Source: JAKFWF01 sp041745515
GTDB taxonomy: Bacteria; Pseudomonadota; Alphaproteobacteria; Rhizobiales; Hyphomicrobiaceae
DNA: 5,331 nt
Reading direction: 5' to 3'
NCBI GenBank assembly: GCA_041745515.1
Contig: JBGTIU010000105.1
Coordinates: forward strand, 1 to 5,331
In this document: positions 1 to 5,331 of the stretch, piece after piece
Numbering within the stretch: position 1 is the first letter of the stretch
Layout of the letters: each line of letters opens with the position of its first letter
Notes under the pieces: generated by a model
What the model was told of the DNA's origin: nothing
Seen by the model: the letters and a program-made list of their open reading frames with translations, nothing else
Database searches by the model: none
Made by a program: the position numbers and the translations under genes

Positions 1-1298
1 TCCTTCGGTGTCGCGCGGCCGGTGCACACGGTCGCGAACATGTCCATGATGTGGAAGTCCGCGTGTGCGGACGCGGCCTTCTCGCCGACGGAGCCGAGGC
101 CGCCCGCCGTCAGCGTGCGCTTGGCGGCATCACCCGCCATCGACAGCTTCGGATCGGTCTTCCACACCGAGTTGGCGTCGTAGGCGTTGAGCGGATGAGT
201 GATGTAGGCCACCGAGTCGATCAGCCACTTGTTGTACTGCTCGGCTTCCATCAGGTAGGTGACGAAAGCCTTCGCGGCCATCGGCACCTTCGAGTACTTC
301 ATCACCATCATCGGATAGGCGATGTGGAACTCGGTCGGCTTGCCGACAGGCCCGACCGGCCACAGCGAGTGGCTCATGTCGTCCATGATCTCCTTCATCT
401 TGGCCTCGCCCTTGGCGGCACCCGCCTTGGCAGCGGCGTAGATCGAGACGCCGTTGTTGGTCAGCGAGATTTCACTCGCCAGGAACGCCTTGTTGTTGAA
501 GGCATCGTTCCAGGACGCTGTGCCCGGCACGAAGGCGTCTGCCATATCCTTGGCGTAGCCCAGCGCCTTCTCGGTTTCGGCCGAGGCGATCGTGACCTTG
601 TCGTTCTTGTCGACCAGGTTGCCGCCGAACGCCCACAGGCACCAATGGACCCAGGCGTTGCCGTCACCCGATGCGCGACCCAACGCAAATCCGCCCGCCG
701 TGCTCTTCGCCTTGAGGGCCTTCATCAGCTCGAGGAACCCGGCGGTATCCTTCGGCACCTCCTTGAAGCCCGCTTTCTCGATCATGCTCTGGCGGAAGTT
801 GATCAGGTTGGCATTGTAGCCGATCGGGATGCCGATCCATTTGCCGGCCGATTTGCCGTAAGTCTCGGCCGTCGGCACCCAACCGCCATACTTCTTGCCC
901 AGATAATTGGCGACGTCGGAGACATCGGCGCACTTGGCCGGGAACAGATGAGGCAGCGAATAGAGGCCCCAGAAAATGTCGGGACCCTGGTTGGTATTGG
1001 CCGCGACCGAAGCCTTCGGCTGCACATCGTCGAGGCTCTCGTTGATCACGGTCACCTTGACTTTGGTCGCCTTCTCGAACGAGGCAACGATGGCGTTGAA
1101 CGAGTCCTCCTCCGACTGCACGAAGCGCTTCCAGCGCAGCACCTGCAGCGCCGCACCGGGTTCCGGCTTGAACGGTGAGGCTTGCGCCCAGGCCTTGCCG
1201 AAGCCGAGCAGTTGATCGGCGGTCATGGCGGAACCGGCTGCGGCGGCCGCAGCGGTGCCCTTGATGAGCGAACGGCGATCGATCGGATTGCGTGTCAT
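1..1298 (-). CDS. ABC transporter solute-binding protein, family 1, Tat-exported (partial, C-terminus beyond left edge)
   Basis: Periplasmic binding protein that would capture a solute, probably a sugar or polyol-type compound, and deliver it to an ABC importer. Reading from ATG at 1298 gives 432 residues open to the window edge; full members run about 430-460, so little is missing. Residues 1-40 form a Tat signal peptide: twin arginine R8-R9 in DRRSLIK, an alanine-rich stretch at 14-24, and a likely cleavage site after AWAQA (residue 40). The mature part has family 1 features: an N-terminal lobe starting at LRWKRFV (54-60), GPDIFWG (105-111), the hinge-side segment GIPIGYNANLINF (156-168), and aromatic residues W217, W219 and W222 that could line a binding pocket. 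A strong AAGGGAAGGAA ribosome site lies 8 bases before the ATG. The gene starts 41 bases after the ATPase stop, so they are almost certainly co-transcribed. The substrate cannot be read from sequence. Confidence 0.93.
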   Translation of the reverse strand, partial: MTRNPIDRRSLIKGTAAAAAAGSAMTADQLLGFGKAWAQASPFKPEPGAALQVLRWKRFVQSEEDSFNAIVASFEKATKVKVTVINESLDDVQPKASVAANTNQGPDIFWGLYSLPHLFPAKCADVSDVANYLGKKYGGWVPTAETYGKSAGKWIGIPIGYNANLINFRQSMIEKAGFKEVPKDTAGFLELMKALKAKSTAGGFALGRASGDGNAWVHWCLWAFGGNLVDKNDKVTIASAETEKALGYAKDMADAFVPGTASWNDAFNNKAFLASEISLTNNGVSIYAAAKAGAAKGEAKMKEIMDDMSHSLWPVGPVGKPTEFHIAYPMMVMKYSKVPMAAKAFVTYLMEAEQYNKWLIDSVAYITHPLNAYDANSVWKTDPKLSMAGDAAKRTLTAGGLGSVGEKAASAHADFHIMDMFATVCTGRATPK

Positions 1299-1306
1299 TG
1301 GTCTGG

Positions 1307-1317
1307 TTCCTTCCCTT
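1307..1317 (-). promoter_or_regulatory. Ribosome binding site of the solute-binding protein
   Basis: On the minus strand this reads AAGGGAAGGAA, ending 8 bases before the ATG at 1298. It is purine-rich and well placed, and it supports the start that retains the full twin-arginine signal peptide. A strong site of its own fits the need for more binding protein than ATPase from one message. Confidence 0.7.
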
Positions 1318-1339
1318 GAGGTTTTTTGGGTCGTGCTTC

Positions 1340-2404
<1,065 letters not shown>

Positions 2405-2503
2405 TCACGCCCTCCCGCAGCAACTGGCCAAACCCGCTGGTGCCGTCAAAAGTCGTACTATATAACATCGGAGTCAAGCTGGCGTTGGCGGAAATTTTCG
2501 ACG
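2405..2503. promoter_or_regulatory. Divergent promoter/operator region between ABC operon and GntR regulator
   Basis: These 99 bases must hold the start signals for both the leftward ABC operon and the rightward regulator gene. The only AT-rich core is at 2455-2466, GTACTATATAAC, an imperfect palindrome (8 of 12 positions symmetric, GT..TATA..AC). It contains TATAAC reading right (2461-2466) and TATAGT reading left (2462-2457), both near -10 consensus and overlapping. A leftward TTGACT at 2477-2472 resembles a -35 box but is only 9 bases from that leftward -10, so the pairing is unsatisfactory, and no good rightward -35 is seen. GntR/FCD proteins often bind short palindromes over such promoters, so this core is the best operator candidate. 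GGGAGGG at 2416-2410 is the ATPase ribosome site; the regulator has only a weak GGCGGA 11 bases before its ATG. Confidence 0.5.
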
Positions 2504-3274
2504 ATGGAACAGAGCCGAACCGAACACGAGGCCGCGCCAAACAGGGAGAGCCTGTTCCGCCAGGTGACCGACAGGATCGCCCGGGCCATCATGTCCGGCC
2601 ACTACCGGGCCGGCGATTTGCTGCCCAACGAGGAAGGCTTGATGGGCGATATAACGGTATCGCGTACCGCCTATCGTGAGGCCATCAAATTTCTGAGTGC
2701 CAAAGGCCTGATCGAAGCGCGCCCCAAGAGCGGCACGCGCGTCGCATCGCGCTCTTCCTGGAACCTGCTCGACCCCGACATTCTCCGCTGGTCCCTCGAA
2801 TCCGACCCGAACCAGGCGTTCATTCGCGAACTGTTCGAGCTGCGCCGCTTTATCGAACCGAACGCCTCGAAGTTCGCTGCCGAACGCCGCTCCAGCGACG
2901 ATCTCGCCAGGATCGAGGCCGCACTTCACGGCATGGAAACACTACCGGTTTACGGCGATGCATCGATTCTGGCCGATGTGCGGTTTCACGAAGCAATCTT
3001 CGAGGCGACCGGCAACCGCGCACTGATGTGCCTCAAGCCGGTCATCAGCTGCACGCTGCTGTGGTCGATGCGGATGCGCGCGGACGAGGCGCCCTTCGTC
3101 AAAGCGCTGACCGATCATCGCCGCATTTTCGATGCCATCGCGAATTCGGAAGGCGAACGCGCTTACGCGCTGAGCACGGTTCTGGTGATGCAGGCCTGCG
3201 ACGATACCTTGAATGCTCTAGAACAGCGGGCGGGCACGCAAGACGCAGCCGCCGTACGAAATGCTGCCGAATAA
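2504..3274 (+). CDS. GntR family transcriptional regulator, FCD (FadR C-terminal) domain, DgoR-like
   Basis: Metabolite-responsive DNA-binding protein of 256 residues. Residues about 14-82 form the GntR winged helix: GHYRAGDLLPNE (32-43), recognition-helix region TVSRTAYREAIKFL (51-64), KGLIEARPKSGTRV (67-80) as wing. The segment WNLLDPDILRW (86-96) after the wing is typical of the galactonate regulator DgoR and relatives, and similarity to DgoR continues through FELRRFIEPN and FAAERRSSDDLARIE. The all-helical FCD domain spans about 105-240 with metal or ligand residues D158 and H162 in ADVRFHEAI and H205 in DHRRIFDAI. By ungapped reading, the usual last histidine is L227. The ATG at 2504 is the only start that keeps the whole winged helix, though its ribosome site is weak. 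It is divergent from the ABC operon, which it probably represses until a sugar acid or related ligand is present. Ligand is inferred only from family resemblance. Confidence 0.92.
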   Translation: MEQSRTEHEAAPNRESLFRQVTDRIARAIMSGHYRAGDLLPNEEGLMGDITVSRTAYREAIKFLSAKGLIEARPKSGTRVASRSSWNLLDPDILRWSLESDPNQAFIRELFELRRFIEPNASKFAAERRSSDDLARIEAALHGMETLPVYGDASILADVRFHEAIFEATGNRALMCLKPVISCTLLWSMRMRADEAPFVKALTDHRRIFDAIANSEGERAYALSTVLVMQACDDTLNALEQRAGTQDAAAVRNAAE

Positions 3275-3350
3275 GTAGTATTAAATATCAGGAAAACGCT
3301 TCGGCGTATACGCATGTCGCGTCACGAAAATCGCGAAAAAAACGAACGGC
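3275..3350. other. Convergent intergenic gap with small hairpins, no clear terminator
   Basis: This 76-base AT-rich gap separates the ends of the GntR gene and the amidohydrolase. It holds a 4-bp hairpin with a TTCG loop (ACGC at 3296-3299, GCGT at 3304-3307), overlapped by a perfect 10-base palindrome GCGTATACGC (3304-3313). Read leftward, the hairpin is followed by TTTT, so it could weakly end the amidohydrolase message. A seven-base T run on the minus strand (3342-3336) has no good stem directly before it; a 5-bp stem AGGCG/CGCCT lies at the end of the amidohydrolase, about 10 bases too far. Neither is a textbook terminator. Confidence 0.35.
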
Positions 3351-4598
3351 TCAGGCGATTTCCGCCTTCTCCAGCACGGCCGCAAGCAACACGTTGCAGC
3401 CGGCACTCGCCCACGCCGGCGTCATGTCCTCGGCCTCGTTGTGACTGATGCCGCCGACACACGGCGTAAATACCATGGCGGTCGGCGCAACCCTTGCCAT
3501 ATAAACGGCGTCGTGGCCCGCGCCTGACGTAATGTTCCGATGCGTCAGTCCCAATCGGATGGCCGCATCCCGCACGGCGGCGACACAGCCTGCATCGAAC
3601 GCAGTAGGCGGGAAATAGAACACCTCTTTCAGGGTATGCGTGAGCCCCGCCCCTTCTGCTATTTCGGACACCCCCGCACGCAATGCTGCTCCCATCGACG
3701 ATAGCTGCGCATCGTCCGGGTGGCGAAGGTCCACCGTCAGGAACACACGTCCGGGAATGACGTTGCGCGAGTTCGGATACGACTGGATCATGCCGCAGGT
3801 AGCGCAGGCGGATGGCTCATGACTCCAGCCGATGCGGTTGACCGCTTCGACGATGCGTGCCGCGCCCAACAACGCATCCTTGCGGCGCGCCATCGGCGTC
3901 GGCCCGGCATGGCTCTCCACGCCGGTGAGCTCGATCTCGTACCAGCGCTGGCCATTGGCATGCGTCACGACGCCGATGTCGATGCCGGCTTCCTCGAGGA
4001 TCGGCCCCTGCTCAATGTGCAGCTCGAAAAACGCATGCACTGGCCTGCCGCCGACGGCCTCGGTGCCGGCATAACCGATGCGGGTCAATTCCGCGCCGAT
4101 CGTCCGGCCGTCCCCATCAGCGCAGCTCAATCCGGTGGCTTCGTTGAAGGCCCCCGCGAACACGCCCGACGCCACCATCGACGGCACGAATCGCGAGCCC
4201 TCCTCGTTGGTCCACATTGCGACTTCGATCGGATGTCGCGTCTTGATGTCGAGATCGTTCAGCGACCGTACGATCTCGAGCGCCGCCATGACGCCGAGCG
4301 CGCCGTCGAACTTGCCCCCGGTCGGCTGGGTGTCAAGATGACTGCCCACCATCACCGGTGCAAGCGCATCATCCGAGCCTGCCCGGCGCGCGAAAATCGA
4401 GCCCATGCGATCGACCTTGATCGTGCAGCCCGCCTGTCGGCACCAGGAGACGAAAAGATCGCGCGACTGCCGGTCGAGATCGGTCAGCGTCAGCCGATTG
4501 ACCCCACCTTTCGGCGTGGCGCCGATCCGGGCCATCTCCATCAGGCTGTCCCACAGCCGCGCGCCGTTGATCTGCAGGTTGCTGTCAGCGTGCATCAT
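3351..4598 (-). CDS. Zn-dependent amidohydrolase, hydantoinase/carbamoylase family (M20)
   Basis: Cytoplasmic metal-dependent hydrolase of the family that includes N-carbamoyl-L-amino-acid hydrolase, beta-ureidopropionase and allantoate amidohydrolase; these cleave a ureido or carbamoyl group, releasing ammonia and CO2. The 415-residue product has the normal family length. The two-metal site is complete: H87 in GSHLDT, D98 in GGKFDGALGV, E132/E133 in TNEEGSRF, H194 in ELHIEQGP and H386 in ISHNEAED. The dimerisation/lid domain carries H230 in ESHAGPTPM, N279 in SRNVIPG and R292 in VDLRHPD, which in known members contact the substrate carboxylate. GAGHDA (359-364) is also typical. Two adjacent ATG codons open the frame; the second is better placed. 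The gene converges on the GntR gene and follows the AraC-type regulator after 91 bases on the same strand. Which substrate it uses cannot be told; no hydantoinase or allantoinase gene is in the window. Confidence 0.94.
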   Translation of the reverse strand: MMHADSNLQINGARLWDSLMEMARIGATPKGGVNRLTLTDLDRQSRDLFVSWCRQAGCTIKVDRMGSIFARRAGSDDALAPVMVGSHLDTQPTGGKFDGALGVMAALEIVRSLNDLDIKTRHPIEVAMWTNEEGSRFVPSMVASGVFAGAFNEATGLSCADGDGRTIGAELTRIGYAGTEAVGGRPVHAFFELHIEQGPILEEAGIDIGVVTHANGQRWYEIELTGVESHAGPTPMARRKDALLGAARIVEAVNRIGWSHEPSACATCGMIQSYPNSRNVIPGRVFLTVDLRHPDDAQLSSMGAALRAGVSEIAEGAGLTHTLKEVFYFPPTAFDAGCVAAVRDAAIRLGLTHRNITSGAGHDAVYMARVAPTAMVFTPCVGGISHNEAEDMTPAWASAGCNVLLAAVLEKAEIA

Positions 4599-4601
4599 AA
4601 G

Positions 4602-4606
4602 TCCTT
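4602..4606 (-). promoter_or_regulatory. Ribosome binding site deciding between two adjacent starts of the amidohydrolase
   Basis: AAGGA on the minus strand lies 3 bases before the first ATG (4598) and 6 bases before the second (4595). The second spacing is closer to the usual 5-9, so translation may begin at 4595, giving a 414-residue protein. The difference is one methionine and has no effect on domains. Confidence 0.6.
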
Positions 4607-4652
4607 CGCCGTCGATATTCGCCTGCTCGGACTTCGGTTGTCGAATTTTTTA

Positions 4653-4685
4653 GCCGGGCTGTCGATTCCAATCTACTAGCCCGAC
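4653..4685. repeat. Imperfect inverted repeat between the AraC-type regulator and the amidohydrolase
   Basis: GCCGGGCT (4653-4660) and AGCCCGAC (4678-4685) form an 8-bp stem (one G-T pair) around a 17-base loop, starting just after the regulator stop at 4690. Read leftward it is followed by an A run rather than a T run, so it is not a standard intrinsic terminator. It may be a regulator binding site for the amidohydrolase promoter, which must lie in this 91-base gap if the gene has one, or it may have no function. Confidence 0.35.
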
Positions 4686-4689
4686 CTTC

Positions 4690-5331
4690 TCAACGCTTTT
4701 TTACCTGCGCTGCAGGAGCAGGCGTCTGCCGCCGCCGCTCCTCCTTGGGCGAGACTCCGAAATGCTTGCGGTAACTCCGCGCCAGGTGCGACGTCGAGCT
4801 GAACCCGCATGCGGCGGCGATCTCGATCACCGGCAGGTTGGTCTGGCGCAGCAGATCGCGAACGCGCTTGATCCGCAGGATATTCTGATGCGCCTTGGGT
4901 GCAACGCCCAGAGCATTGCGGAACTGGCGCTCGAGTTGGCGCAACGACACGCCGATGGACTGGGCGATCGCTTCGACGGGGGCCGGCTGACCGCGATCGC
5001 GCTCCATGATCTGAACCGCTCGAACGACGCTCGGGGCAGCGCCCGAAAACAATTCGGCCGCGCCCGACCGCTGCAGATGATCCGCCGGTCGCAGCCGGTC
5101 GAGCATGAACTGATCGGCCACCTCCCGGCACAACAGTTCGCCGCCTCGCTCGCGCACGAACCGCAGCATCAGATCGAGCGTTCCTGTTCCACCTGAACAC
5201 GTGAATCGGCGGCCGTCGACGACGAATAGATCGGGCGTCACGGCAATCCTGGGAAACGCTTCGCGGAAGGCGACCTCATCCTCCCAGTGGATCGTGCAGC
5301 GGCGCGCATCGAGCAACCCGGCGCGCGCCAG
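4690..5331 (-). CDS. GlxA-type transcriptional regulator, DJ-1/PfpI-like plus AraC helix-turn-helix (partial, N-terminus beyond right edge)
   Basis: The last 213 residues of a regulator whose family members are usually about 310-340 long. The frame is open to the right edge (LARAGLLDARRC...), and the TTG at 5316 is an internal codon, not a start. Visible residues 1-60 are the end of the glutaminase-like (DJ-1/PfpI) domain, recognised by RRCTIHWEDE (10-19), VTPDLFVVDG (31-40) and FTCSGGTGTLDLML (43-56). A linker follows, then the AraC-type DNA-binding domain from about 101: first helix-turn-helix around VEAIAQSIGVSLRQLERQF (119-137), second around VIEIAAACGFSSTSHLARSY (168-187), ending with FGVSPKE. 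Relatives such as GbdR, CdhR and ArgR of pseudomonads activate use of betaine, carnitine or arginine. It lies 91 bases upstream of the amidohydrolase on the same strand and may control it, or a gene beyond the right edge. Confidence 0.93.
   Translation of the reverse strand: MARAGLLDARRCTIHWEDEVAFREAFPRIAVTPDLFVVDGRRFTCSGGTGTLDLMLRFVRERGGELLCREVADQFMLDRLRPADHLQRSGAAELFSGAAPSVVRAVQIMERDRGQPAPVEAIAQSIGVSLRQLERQFRNALGVAPKAHQNILRIKRVRDLLRQTNLPVIEIAAACGFSSTSHLARSYRKHFGVSPKEERRRQTPAPAAQVKKR

Noticed and set aside
51..1178. Long plus-strand open frame (375 codons) opposite the solute-binding protein
   Set aside because: Its translation is rich in Arg, His and Gly with no recognisable domain, while the opposite strand gives a full Tat-exported binding protein. 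It is a GC-rich antisense shadow.
3720..4679. Plus-strand open frame of 319 codons opposite the amidohydrolase
   Set aside because: The minus strand has a complete M20 amidohydrolase with all metal ligands; the plus frame is an Arg/Ala/His-rich shadow with no family resemblance.
4640..4700. Intrinsic terminator after the AraC-type regulator
   Set aside because: The inverted repeat is followed by an A run in the direction of transcription; the T run lies on the plus strand before the stem, so the geometry is wrong for either strand.
4690..5316. Treating TTG at 5316 as the true start of a short AraC-only regulator
   Set aside because: The frame stays open to the window edge and the residues after TTG are the end of a DJ-1/PfpI-like domain, so the gene is cut by the window and not a short form.

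Overview
The window looks like ordinary chromosomal catabolic DNA from a GC-rich (about 60% by eye) alphaproteobacterium, plausibly of the Rhizobiales. The assignment rests on GCC/GGC/CTG-rich codon use, a Tat-exported sugar-type binding protein next to a MalK/UgpC-like ATPase, and a GntR regulator with its own transporter. The taxonomy is inference; no rRNA or marker gene is present.

Five protein genes fill the window. On the minus strand, reading right to left, are: (i) the C-terminal 213 residues of a GlxA-type regulator (DJ-1/PfpI-like domain plus AraC helix-turn-helix), cut by the right edge; (ii) a complete Zn-dependent amidohydrolase of the hydantoinase/carbamoylase (M20) family; (iii) a complete MalK/UgpC-type ABC ATPase; and (iv) a Tat-exported family 1 solute-binding protein, cut by the left edge. 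On the plus strand, between the amidohydrolase and the ATPase, is one complete GntR/FCD regulator that resembles the galactonate regulator DgoR.

The GntR gene is divergent from the ATPase-binding protein operon. The two share a 99-base intergenic region with an AT-rich, partly palindromic core, so the likely arrangement is a local metabolite-sensing repressor controlling import of its ligand or a related compound. The permease genes are not in the window and are expected beyond the left edge. The GntR gene converges on the amidohydrolase across a 76-base gap that holds small hairpins.

The amidohydrolase probably cleaves an N-carbamoyl or ureido compound to an amino acid plus ammonia and CO2. 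Its upstream neighbour, the GlxA-type regulator, belongs to a class that often controls use of amino acids, betaines and other nitrogen compounds. Whether the two halves (transporter plus GntR, amidohydrolase plus AraC) form one pathway cannot be decided here.

No RNA gene, mobile element, CRISPR array or tandem repeat was seen, and no stretch over 300 bases lacks a gene. I found no convincing novel system; the findings are modest points of regulation and gene context.
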